Shown here piece by piece: positions 1 through 6,674 of a DNA stretch of 11,015 nt. Position 1 is the first letter of the stretch; each line of letters begins with the position of its first letter. Source of the stretch: an uncultured Acidimicrobiaceae bacterium (GTDB lineage Bacteria; Actinomycetota; Acidimicrobiia; Acidimicrobiales; Microtrichaceae). The position numbers were made by a program, and so were the translations under genes. The notes under the pieces were generated by a model, which did not search any database, had not been told where the DNA came from, and saw only the letters and a list, made by a program, of their open reading frames with translations. Location: the NCBI GenBank assembly GCA_937868025.1, contig CALMLJ010000033.1:1-11015 (forward strand), given 5' to 3'.

Positions 1-12
1 TGGAGACCCCTC

Positions 13-1059
13 ATGACGTCACCGCGTCGATATGCACTGCTCGCCCTGCTTCCGCTCACCGCCCTGCTCGCCGCCTGCGGCGACGACACCTCCACCGCCG
101 ACGACGCCCCTGACGGCACCGCCGGCGACGTGTCGGGCCAGACCATCACGCTCTACTCCGGCCGCGACGAGGAACTCATCGCGCCCCTCATCGAGAAGTT
201 CACCGACGACACCGGCATCGAGGTCGACGTCCGCTACGGCAACTCCGCCGAGATGGGCGCCCAGCTGCTCGAGGAGGGCGAGGACACCCCTGCCGACGTG
301 TTCTACTCCCAGGAGGTCGGGGCGGTCGGTGTGCTCGCCGAGGCCGGGCTCCTCGCCTCGCTGCCCGACGAACTGGTGGGGACGGTCGACGAGCGGTTCC
401 GCCCCGACGGCGACAACGAGTGGGTCGGCGTCACCGGCCGCTCCCGCGTCATCGTCTACAACCCGAACCTGACCGACGCCCCCGCCGGCGTCGAAGAGCT
501 CACCGACCCCAAGTACCGGGGTCAGGTGGCGATCGTGCCGTCGAACGCCGGTTTCCAGGCGTTCATCACCGGCTTCCGGGCGAGCCAGGGCGAGGACGCC
601 GCTCGGACCTGGCTCGAGGGCCTGATCGCGAACGAGCCGATCACCGACATCGCCAGCAACGGGGACGTGCTCGAAGCAGTCGAGGCCGGTGACGTCGCGA
701 TCGGCCTCATCAACCACTACTACTGGGCCCGCGACGAGCGGCAGCCCAACCTCACATCGAAGCTCGTGTTCCCCGCGGGCGACGATCCCGGCGGCCTCGT
801 GAACGCCACCGCGGCGGCCGTCACGAAGGGGTCGGCCGACAACGCTGCGGCGCTGGCGTTGCTCGAGTACCTGCTGTCGGAGGAGGGACAGACCTTCTTC
901 GTCGAGGAGACGTTCGAATACCCCGTCGTGGACGGCATCGCGGACCCGGCGGGCATCCCGCCCCTCGACGAGCTGGACGGGCCGGACCTCGACCTGACCG
1001 ATCTCCGGTCGATCGAGGAATCCCAGGCGCTCCTGACCGAGTTGGGACTCCTCAGCTGA
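13..1059 (+). CDS. Ferric-iron type ABC transporter substrate-binding lipoprotein (FbpA/FutA-like)
   Basis: Extracytoplasmic solute-binding protein of 348 residues, anchored to the membrane and probably delivering Fe(III) to the permease encoded next. The N-terminus has an Arg-Arg pair, a hydrophobic segment (about residues 7-21) and the lipobox LAAC, making Cys22 the lipidated residue. A low-complexity Asp/Thr linker follows to about residue 42, then the binding fold starting TITLYSGRDE. The FbpA/FutA family binds iron through tyrosines. Here the Tyr-Tyr pair is visible at 236-237 (NHYYW), with Tyr149 (VIVYN) and Tyr48 (LYSGR) in positions that fit the other family ligands. The start ATG has a GGAG ribosome site at 2-5. 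This is the first gene of a binding protein-permease-ATPase operon, and its promoter lies outside the window. Iron is inferred from family and operon architecture; another oxyanion or metal cannot be excluded. Confidence 0.9.
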   Translation: MTSPRRYALLALLPLTALLAACGDDTSTADDAPDGTAGDVSGQTITLYSGRDEELIAPLIEKFTDDTGIEVDVRYGNSAEMGAQLLEEGEDTPADVFYSQEVGAVGVLAEAGLLASLPDELVGTVDERFRPDGDNEWVGVTGRSRVIVYNPNLTDAPAGVEELTDPKYRGQVAIVPSNAGFQAFITGFRASQGEDAARTWLEGLIANEPITDIASNGDVLEAVEAGDVAIGLINHYYWARDERQPNLTSKLVFPAGDDPGGLVNATAAAVTKGSADNAAALALLEYLLSEEGQTFFVEETFEYPVVDGIADPAGIPPLDELDGPDLDLTDLRSIEESQALLTELGLLS

Positions 1060-1085
1060 CCCTCCCGACGGCTGTCCTCACCGAC

Positions 1086-1117
1086 GAGGGGTCCGGCGTC
1101 GCGGCGCCGGTCCCCTC
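1086..1117 (+). promoter_or_regulatory. Strong RNA hairpin between lipoprotein and permease genes
   Basis: Two 13-base arms (1086-1098, GAGGGGTCCGGCG, and 1105-1117, CGCCGGTCCCCTC) pair with a single T-T mismatch (1092/1111) around the 6-base loop TCGCGG. No T-tract follows, so it is not a classical intrinsic terminator. Hairpins in this position commonly stabilise the upstream message or attenuate read-through, so that binding protein exceeds permease; that role is inference here. The same bases may also be translated (see the permease entry). Confidence 0.6.
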
Positions 1118-1157
1118 GCTCGGTCGCGCCGGAGCGACGCGCCGCGCCCCGGTACCG

Positions 1158-2687
1158 GTGGTGCTCGGCGCGGCCGTCGCCGGCCTGATTGGCCTGCTGC
1201 CGCTCGTCTACCTCGGCATCCGCGCCACCGAGCGGGGATGGAGCGAGATCGCCGACACCCTGTGGCGCGAGCGCACCGCGACCCTTGCGCTGCGTTCCCT
1301 CGAGCTCGCCGGCATCGTCACCGTCGCGTCGGTGGTGCTCGGCGTCGGCTTCGCATGGATCGTGACCCGCACCGACCTCCCCGGCGCCCGGGTCGTCCAG
1401 GTGTTGTTGGGCCTCCCCCTCGCGCTCCCCTCCTACGTCGCGTCGTTCGGATGGATCGGGTTGTGGCCCGACCTGGCCGGCCGGTCCGGCGCTGCCGTGG
1501 TGCTGACCACGATCTCCTACCCCTACGTGTACCTGCCCGTCATGGCGGCCCTCCGGCGGTGCGACCCCGCCCTCGAGGACGTGGCCCGCAGCGTCGGCGA
1601 GGGCGCCGCCGCGACGTTCCGACGGGTGACGCTTCCGCAGATCCGCCCGGCGGCCGCCGGAGGTGGACTCCTCGTGGCGCTGTACGTGCTGAGCGACTTC
1701 GGGGCGGTGGCGACCATGCGCTACGAGGTCCTCACCAACGTGATCTACACGTCGTACCGCGGCTCGTTCGACCGCACGCCCGCGGCGGTGCTCGGGTGCG
1801 TGCTCGCGGTGCTCGCCGTCGCGGTCGTCGGCCTGGAACGGCTGATCGGCCGCCGCTCGCGCCACATCGCCCGGGTCGGCTCCGGCGTGCCCCGACCCCA
1901 GCCGATCGTCCGCCTCGGACCGGCCCGATGGCCGCTGCTGCTCGTGCCGGTGGGCTGGCTCGCCGTTGCGCTCGGGATTCCTGCGGACGGTCTGCGCCGC
2001 TGGTTCGAGCAGGGCACGTCGCGTCCCGACGGCGGGCGGTTCGCCGAAGCGACGCTCAACACGCTCGAAGTCGGGGCGCTGGGCGCCGCCGCCGTGATCG
2101 TGGTGGCGTTCCCCCTGGCGCTGTTGAGTGTCCGGAACCCCGGCTGGCTGTCGCGCGCCGCGGTGTCGGCGGTGTACGCCAGCCACGCGCTCCCCGGCGT
2201 CGTCGTCGGGCTCTCGCTCGTGTTCTTCGGCATCGGCTTCGCCACCCCGATCTACCAGGAGCTGCCGTTGCTCGTGCTCGCGTACGTCGTCATCTTCCTC
2301 TCGCTGGCGCTCGGTTCGCTGCAGAACGCGATCGCCCAGATCCCACCGGGCCTCGACGGGGTGGCACGGTCGCTCGGACGTACCGGCATCGGCGCCTGGT
2401 GGTCGGTCACCGCACGGCTCGCCGCTCCCGGGGTGGGCGCAGCGGCAACGTTGGTGTTCCTGACGATCATGAAGGAACTGCCGGCGACCCTGTTCTTGCG
2501 ACCGACCGGCTTCGACACGCTCGCCACACAGTTGTGGGGCCACACGTCGTCGTTCTCGAAAGCGGCAGCGGCGCCCTACGCCGTGGCGATCGTCGTCCTC
2601 GCCGCGCTGCCGACCGCGCTGCTGTCGAGCCTCGGGGGCCGACGCAGCGCCACCTCGTCTCCGACCGAGGGGACCGATCGACGATGA
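1158..2687 (+). CDS. Ferric-iron type ABC transporter permease, two fused transmembrane domains (FbpB-like)
   Basis: Inner-membrane channel of the importer, 509 residues from the GTG at 1158. It contains two binding-protein-dependent permease domains in one chain. Each has the cytoplasmic EAA-type loop that docks on the ATPase: about residues 139-165 (LEDVARSVG...LPQIRPA) and 398-426 (GLDGVARSLGR...APGV). The motif MKELPATL (438-445) is typical of iron-type permeases. Many hydrophobic segments span the chain. The true start is doubtful. No good ribosome site precedes the GTG, and the frame stays open upstream with about 30 of 34 codons ending in G or C. That stretch would add an Arg-containing cytoplasmic tail (GATRRAPVPV) before the first membrane helix. 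No ATG, GTG or TTG lies in it; a CTG at 1056, overlapping the lipoprotein stop as CTGA, is the only evident candidate. The 3' end overlaps the ATPase start by ATGA. Confidence 0.88.
   Translation: MVLGAAVAGLIGLLPLVYLGIRATERGWSEIADTLWRERTATLALRSLELAGIVTVASVVLGVGFAWIVTRTDLPGARVVQVLLGLPLALPSYVASFGWIGLWPDLAGRSGAAVVLTTISYPYVYLPVMAALRRCDPALEDVARSVGEGAAATFRRVTLPQIRPAAAGGGLLVALYVLSDFGAVATMRYEVLTNVIYTSYRGSFDRTPAAVLGCVLAVLAVAVVGLERLIGRRSRHIARVGSGVPRPQPIVRLGPARWPLLLVPVGWLAVALGIPADGLRRWFEQGTSRPDGGRFAEATLNTLEVGALGAAAVIVVAFPLALLSVRNPGWLSRAAVSAVYASHALPGVVVGLSLVFFGIGFATPIYQELPLLVLAYVVIFLSLALGSLQNAIAQIPPGLDGVARSLGRTGIGAWWSVTARLAAPGVGAAATLVFLTIMKELPATLFLRPTGFDTLATQLWGHTSSFSKAAAAPYAVAIVVLAALPTALLSSLGGRRSATSSPTEGTDRR
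2667..2673 (+). promoter_or_regulatory. Ribosome binding site of the ATPase gene
   Basis: GAGGGGA lies 10 bases before the ATG at 2684, inside the end of the permease gene. It fixes the ATPase start and supports translational coupling, because the permease stop (2685-2687) overlaps that ATG. Confidence 0.7.
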
Positions 2688-3745
2688 CCACGGTCCGGAT
2701 CCGAGCGCTGACGAGGACGTTCGCGGGACACCCGCCGGTCCGGGCGTTGTCGGGGGTCGATCTGGACATCACCGACGGCACGCTCGCCGCCGTGCTCGGC
2801 CCGTCGGGGTGTGGCAAGACGACGCTGCTCCGAACCATGGCCGGCATGGAACGCGCCGATGGCGGCACGATCGCCGTCGGCGACCGGGTCCTCACCGACG
2901 CCGGCGCTCACGTCGCGCCGGAACGGCGCCGCATCGGTCTCGTCCCCCAGGAGGGCGCGTTGTTTCCGCACCTCGACGTCGCCGGGAACGTGGCGTTCGG
3001 GCTCCGTCGGCTGGGGTCCGACGAGCGGCGCCGCCGCGTCGACGAGCTGCTCGAGCTCGTCGATCTCGCCGGCCACGGCGGCCGGCGCCCCCACGAGCTG
3101 TCGGGCGGACAGCAGCAACGGGTCGCGCTCGCCCGTGCGCTCGCGCCCCGCCCCGATGTCGTGCTCCTCGACGAGCCGTTCAGCGCGCTCGACACGGCGC
3201 TGCGCTCATCGCTCCGCGACGAGGTCGCCGACGTCTTGGCGGCCACGGGCACCACCGCCATCCTCGTGACCCACGACCAGGAGGAGGCCCTGTCGCTCGC
3301 CGGCCATGTCGCCATCATGCGCGACGGCCGGATCGTCCAGGCCGGCACGCCGACCGACCTCTACCGCCGCCCGGTCGATCGGTGGACGGCCCGGTTCCTC
3401 GGCGACGCCAACGAGGTGCCGGGGCGGCGGACGTCGCCCACATCGACGGACGTCGACACCTTGCTCGGAGCCGTGGGGCTCGACCCACTGGCACCGCAAC
3501 CTCCCGGCACCGAGCTCACGGTGCTGGTCCGCCCCGAGCAGATCGTCCGTGACGACGGACCGGGCTCCGTCGGCGCCGTCGTCGAACGCGTCCGATTCCG
3601 CGGCTCCGATGTCGACGTGACGCTGACCGTCGGACCGACCACGGTGACCGCCCGATGGCGGTCGACCGACCTGGCCGATGCCGGGAGCGCCGTCAGGGTG
3701 CGGGTCACGGGGCCGGTGGTCGGCTACGGGGTGACCGGCGACTGA
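2684..3745 (+). CDS. ABC transporter ATP-binding protein (FbpC-like)
   Basis: Cytoplasmic ATPase that powers the importer, 353 residues. All ABC motifs are intact: Walker A GPSGCGKTT (39-47), Q-loop in LVPQEGALFPHL (Gln89), signature LSGGQQQR (139-146), Walker B VVLLDEP (159-165), D-loop SALD, and the switch His197 in LVTHDQEEAL. The C-terminal part (about 275-345, with LVRPEQI) is a TOBE-like regulatory domain as in Fe(III)/polyamine/sulfate-group importers. The start is chosen at the ATG overlapping the permease stop, with GAGGGGA ahead. The frame is open much further upstream, but that stretch is an Arg/Pro-rich shadow of the permease gene. Assignment to iron rather than another substrate rests on the neighbouring binding protein. 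Confidence 0.93.
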   Translation: MTTVRIRALTRTFAGHPPVRALSGVDLDITDGTLAAVLGPSGCGKTTLLRTMAGMERADGGTIAVGDRVLTDAGAHVAPERRRIGLVPQEGALFPHLDVAGNVAFGLRRLGSDERRRRVDELLELVDLAGHGGRRPHELSGGQQQRVALARALAPRPDVVLLDEPFSALDTALRSSLRDEVADVLAATGTTAILVTHDQEEALSLAGHVAIMRDGRIVQAGTPTDLYRRPVDRWTARFLGDANEVPGRRTSPTSTDVDTLLGAVGLDPLAPQPPGTELTVLVRPEQIVRDDGPGSVGAVVERVRFRGSDVDVTLTVGPTTVTARWRSTDLADAGSAVRVRVTGPVVGYGVTGD

Positions 3746-3750
3746 GGCGG

Positions 3751-3779
3751 TCGACCGACGGGGTCGCCGTCCATAGGAT
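3751..3779 (+). promoter_or_regulatory. Candidate sigma-70 type promoter for the DegT-fold gene
   Basis: TCGACC (3751-3756) and TAGGAT (3774-3779) are separated by exactly 17 bases, directly after the ATPase stop at 3745. The expected transcript would start near 3786 and have a leader of about 60 bases before the ATG at 3849. The -10 box fits the actinobacterial TANNNT pattern; the -35 box is a 4 of 6 match. This marks the start of a transcription unit separate from the importer. Confidence 0.45.
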
Positions 3780-3848
3780 GCGGCACGACCGGGGGACGTG
3801 GTGTCACGGTCGATCCCACCTGTTCGGCCTCAACTGACTGGATCCACG

Positions 3849-5060
3849 ATGTCGAAGCGGGTGCTCTACGCCGGAAGTGTTCACGACGAGGCCGAGATCG
3901 AGGCGTGCCTGGACGTGCTCCGATCCGGGCCGACGGCGTTCCGCATCGGTGCGCGGGTCACGGCGTTCGAGCAGCAGGTCGCGGCCCTGTTCGGCAAGGC
4001 CGGCGGGATCGCCGTGAACTCGGGTTCGTCGGCGCTGTACCTCGCCGTCGAGTTGCTCGACCTCCCGAAGGGCTCGGAGGTCCTCACCTCGGTCCTGACG
4101 TTCTCGACCGACGTGGCCCCGCTCGTCCGGGCCGGCCTGGTCCCGGTGTTCGTCGACGTGGAACCCGACACCTACAACGTCGACCCCGATGCGCTGGAGC
4201 GTCTCATCGGCCCGAACACCACGGCGATGCTCATCCCCAACCTGGTGGGCAACACCCCCGACTGGGACCGCCTTCGCGCCATCGCCGACGCCCACGACCT
4301 CCTCGTCATCGAGGACTCCTGTGACGCGCTGGGCGCCACGCTCCGCGGCACGCCCACGGGCACCCGTTCCGACCTCAGCGTCACCAGCTTCGCCGCATCG
4401 CACATCATCACCGCGGCCGGCAACGGCGGCATGGTCCTGCTCGACGACGAGCAGCTGCGCGACCGCGGCCTGCTGCTGCGCCGCTGGGGCCGCAGCAGCG
4501 AGGTGCAGTTCTACGGTTCGCGCAAGGGCGACCGCCGCTTCCTCGCCGAGGTCGACGGCATGGAGTACGACAGCCTCTTCGTGTTCGAGGAGCTCGGCTG
4601 GAACTTCGAACCGTCCGAGCTCGGCGCGGCGTTCGGCCTCGAGCAGCTCAAGAAGCTCCCGAACAACCGGGAGGTGCGCCAGCGCAACTTCGCGCGCTAC
4701 CACGAGTTCTTCTCCACGTTCCCGGGGGTGTTCACCCCACCGGTGCAGACCGAGGGCCTCGACACCGCGTGGCTGGCGTTCCCGTTCGTGATCGAACCCG
4801 ACTGTGGCATCGCCCGGTCCGAGTTCCAGCGTGAGCTCGAAGGTCGCGGCATCGACACCCGCATGGTGTGGACCGGCAACGTGACCCGTCAGCCAATGAT
4901 GCGCGGCGTGACCTACCGCAGCGACCCGGCCGGGTACCCCAACGCCGACCGCATCATGGAGCACGCACTCCTCCTCCCTTGCAACCACGCCCTGACCGAC
5001 GACGACGTGGAGTTCGTGTGCGACGCCGTGGCGGACGTGGTCGCGTCGCACCCGTCGTGA
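3849..5060 (+). CDS. DegT/DnrJ/EryC1/StrS-fold PLP protein with His in place of the PLP lysine; likely dehydratase
   Basis: 403-residue fold-type I PLP enzyme. The fold shows NSGSSALYLAV (57-67, phosphate-binding turn), EDSCDALGA (155-163, Asp contacting the PLP ring nitrogen) and a C-terminal domain. In aminotransferases of this family the Schiff-base lysine lies in SFHPxK. Here the segment reads SFAASHIIT (180-188), so His185 takes that position. That substitution marks sugar 3-dehydratases such as E1/RfbH and ColD. The overall pattern, including VLYAGSVHDEAEI at the start and WGR at 213-215, resembles RfbH. The cysteine cluster that binds 2Fe-2S in E1 is absent (WGRSSEVQF), leaving only Cys158. 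The ATG at 3849 is preferred over GTG 3798/3801 because codons between them lack the usual G/C third bases, though its ribosome site is weak. No sugar-nucleotide genes lie nearby, so the substrate is unknown. An SDR gene follows after 33 bases. Confidence 0.85.
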   Translation: MSKRVLYAGSVHDEAEIEACLDVLRSGPTAFRIGARVTAFEQQVAALFGKAGGIAVNSGSSALYLAVELLDLPKGSEVLTSVLTFSTDVAPLVRAGLVPVFVDVEPDTYNVDPDALERLIGPNTTAMLIPNLVGNTPDWDRLRAIADAHDLLVIEDSCDALGATLRGTPTGTRSDLSVTSFAASHIITAAGNGGMVLLDDEQLRDRGLLLRRWGRSSEVQFYGSRKGDRRFLAEVDGMEYDSLFVFEELGWNFEPSELGAAFGLEQLKKLPNNREVRQRNFARYHEFFSTFPGVFTPPVQTEGLDTAWLAFPFVIEPDCGIARSEFQRELEGRGIDTRMVWTGNVTRQPMMRGVTYRSDPAGYPNADRIMEHALLLPCNHALTDDDVEFVCDAVADVVASHPS

Positions 5061-5093
5061 CCGATCGAATCGTGGTTCGGATCGGGGTGCCGC

Positions 5094-5981
5094 ATGGTTG
5101 AGCAGTGCAGCGGGCGCGTCGCCCTGGTGACCGGAGCCAGCAAGGGTGGAACGGGCACGGCCATCGCCGTGCGGCTCGCCGCCGAAGGCGCTGCGGTGGC
5201 GCTCGTCGCCCGCGACGCGGCGGGGCTCGACGCCACCGCGGAGCGCATCCGATCGGCCGGCGGCACCGCGATCACGATCCCCGTCGACCTCGCCGATCCC
5301 GACGGCGGCCGGGACACGCTCGTGCGCCGGGTCGCCGACGAGCTCGGGCCCGTCGACATTCTCGTCAACAACGCCGCCGCCAACGGCTACCGACCGTTCA
5401 CCGAGTGGACGAGCCGCCAGCTCGAGATCGCCCAGCAGGTCAACGTGTGGGCGCCATGGCGCCTGATGGCCGACGTCGCACCGTCGATGATCGAGCGTGG
5501 CGAGGGCTGGATCGTCAACCTCACGAGTTTCGCCGCCGAACTCCCGCCCGGTCCGCCGTTCCCGACGAACCTCGTCGCCCAGCAGGGGGCCGGCTACGGC
5601 TCGACGAAGGCCGCGCTCAACCGGTTGACGGTGTCGGTCGCGTCGGAGCTCTACCCCCACGGGATCGCGGTGAACGCCGTCGGCCCGCAGTCAGCCATCG
5701 CCACGCCGCACCTCCTCGCCCGGGGCGACCTCGACCCCCTGCTGTTCGAGCCGCTGGAGACGATGGCCGAGGCCGTCCTGCTGCTCGCCACGTGTGACCC
5801 GGCCACCCTCACGGGACGGATCGCCCGGAGCCTCGAGCTCCTCGTCGATGTGGACCGCCCCGTGCTCGGCCTCGACGGGAACGATCTCGTCGAGGGGTGG
5901 CAGCCGACCGACCTGCGCGGCGTCGTCGCACGGCTGAGCGCGCGCCTCGCCGGCCTCGGCTGGCCCGACGCCTTCGGCTGA
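5094..5981 (+). CDS. Short-chain dehydrogenase/reductase (SDR), substrate unknown
   Basis: NAD(P)-dependent oxidoreductase of 295 residues. It shows the Rossmann motif TGASKGGTG (13-21), NNAA (92-95), Asn117 (QVNVWA), catalytic Ser145 (NLTS) and the YxxxK pair Tyr168/Lys172 (YGSTK), so the full active site is present. Arg40 after the second beta strand hints at NADP(H) preference. It is longer than a classical 250-residue SDR, with an insertion of about 15 residues between Ser and Tyr (PPGPPFPTNL) and a roughly 50-residue C-terminal extension rich in hydrophobic residues. The gene starts 33 bases after the DegT-fold gene with no obvious promoter, so the two are probably co-transcribed and may act on the same substrate. 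A hairpin follows the stop. Confidence 0.88.
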   Translation: MVEQCSGRVALVTGASKGGTGTAIAVRLAAEGAAVALVARDAAGLDATAERIRSAGGTAITIPVDLADPDGGRDTLVRRVADELGPVDILVNNAAANGYRPFTEWTSRQLEIAQQVNVWAPWRLMADVAPSMIERGEGWIVNLTSFAAELPPGPPFPTNLVAQQGAGYGSTKAALNRLTVSVASELYPHGIAVNAVGPQSAIATPHLLARGDLDPLLFEPLETMAEAVLLLATCDPATLTGRIARSLELLVDVDRPVLGLDGNDLVEGWQPTDLRGVVARLSARLAGLGWPDAFG

Positions 5982-5988
5982 CTCCGGT

Positions 5989-6013
5989 CCCGCCGGCGCG
6001 GAACGCGGGCGGG
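5989..6013. terminator. Candidate bidirectional terminator hairpin
   Basis: In the 33-base gap between the convergent SDR and TetR genes, CCCGCC (5989-5994) pairs with GGCGGG (6008-6013). An inner CGC/GCG pairing (5997-5999 with 6005-6007) surrounds a 5-base loop, and two G bases bulge. There is no T-tract, as is common for high-GC actinobacterial terminators. The position between two facing stops supports the call. Confidence 0.5.
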
Positions 6014-6014
6014 C

Positions 6015-6608
6015 TCAGCCCCCGGTGGCCGCGGCGGCGAGGGCGTGAACCAACGCGGACCGCACCAGGGCCCGCACCTCGTCGACCAGCGCCGGGTCGT
6101 CGCCGACGACCACGCTGCTGAACAGCGCAGCACCCGCCGCCATGACGATCGCGGCGCGAGCCGTCACCGTCGCGGTGGCGCCCTGCGCGACCGCGAGATC
6201 GGTCGCGGGCCCGGCGAAACCGTCCCACATGGCCGCACGCAGATCGTTGTGGTCGCGCAACGTGGCGAGGAGCGCAGGCATCGCCGACTGCATGTCCGCC
6301 CGGGCGAACAGGTCGAAGCTGCCGTCGACCACACCGTCGACCCAGCCGAGGAGGTCGGCGCCCTCGAACGCTCCGAGGTCGGGCTCGGCACCCATCAGTG
6401 CCTCGATCGCGAGATGTGCTTTGGAGGGCCACCGGCGAGCGATCGCCGGACGGCTCACCCCGGCCCGCTCGGCGATGCCCCGGATGCTCGTGCCGTCCCA
6501 GCCGTGCTCGACGAGACTCGCCCGCGTCGCGTCGAGCACCCGCTCGTCGATCGCGGGGTCGCGCCGACGACCGCTCGGCGAACGCTGAGGGGTGGTGGGG
6601 TCGCCCAT
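6015..6608 (-). CDS. TetR-family transcriptional repressor
   Basis: 197-residue regulator. After an Arg-rich tail the DNA-binding domain begins at about residue 20 (IDERVLDATRASLVEHGWDGTS), with the helix-turn-helix at about 41-62 (IRGIAERAGVSRPAIARRWPSK). The rest is the variable helical ligand-binding and dimer domain. It is transcribed away from the flavin reductase gene with 66 bases between the two starts, and a perfect palindrome lies there. By the usual TetR arrangement it probably represses that reductase-SDR operon and itself, released by a small ligand. No strong ribosome site precedes the ATG at 6608. The ligand cannot be read from the sequence. Confidence 0.9.
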   Translation of the reverse strand: MGDPTTPQRSPSGRRRDPAIDERVLDATRASLVEHGWDGTSIRGIAERAGVSRPAIARRWPSKAHLAIEALMGAEPDLGAFEGADLLGWVDGVVDGSFDLFARADMQSAMPALLATLRDHNDLRAAMWDGFAGPATDLAVAQGATATVTARAAIVMAAGAALFSSVVVGDDPALVDEVRALVRSALVHALAAAATGG

Positions 6609-6637
6609 AGGCCGTTCAGTCTGCCAGCCCTATTCCA

Positions 6638-6650
6638 ATACCAGTGGTAT
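6638..6650. promoter_or_regulatory. Perfect 13-bp palindrome, likely TetR operator
   Basis: ATACCAGTGGTAT has 6-base arms and a single central base. It lies in the intergenic space between the divergent TetR and flavin reductase genes, 25 bases before the reductase ATG. A TATCGT box (6648-6653) overlaps its right arm and could be the reductase -10 element, so bound repressor would block the promoter. I find no convincing -35 partner. Confidence 0.65.
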
Positions 6651-6674
6651 CGTTCGGGGCGGGAGGGACGACAC

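Noticed and set aside
720..2543. Long minus-strand open frame of about 600 codons opposite the importer genes
   Set aside because: It is antisense to clearly functional lipoprotein and permease genes, is rich in Arg/Gly/His/Asp without motifs, and is the usual by-product of G/C-biased third positions on the opposite strand.
1238..2683. Upstream extension of the ATPase reading frame
   Set aside because: The stretch is Arg/Pro-rich shadow of the permease gene. The true ATPase start at 2684 has a ribosome site, overlaps the permease stop and gives the normal family length.
3798..3848. GTG starts at 3798/3801 for the PLP enzyme
   Set aside because: The 16-17 extra codons lack the G/C third-base preference seen in every gene here and look like leader sequence, so the ATG at 3849 is preferred.
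3804..5660. Long minus-strand open frame of about 600 codons opposite the PLP enzyme and SDR
   Set aside because: It spans two well-defined plus-strand genes and the gap between them, has no recognisable domain, and is explained by high-GC codon bias.
6045..6674. Upstream extension of the flavin reductase frame through the TetR gene
   Set aside because: It is antisense to the TetR coding region and runs through the operator; the ATG at 6675 with GGGAGGG ahead gives the normal family start.
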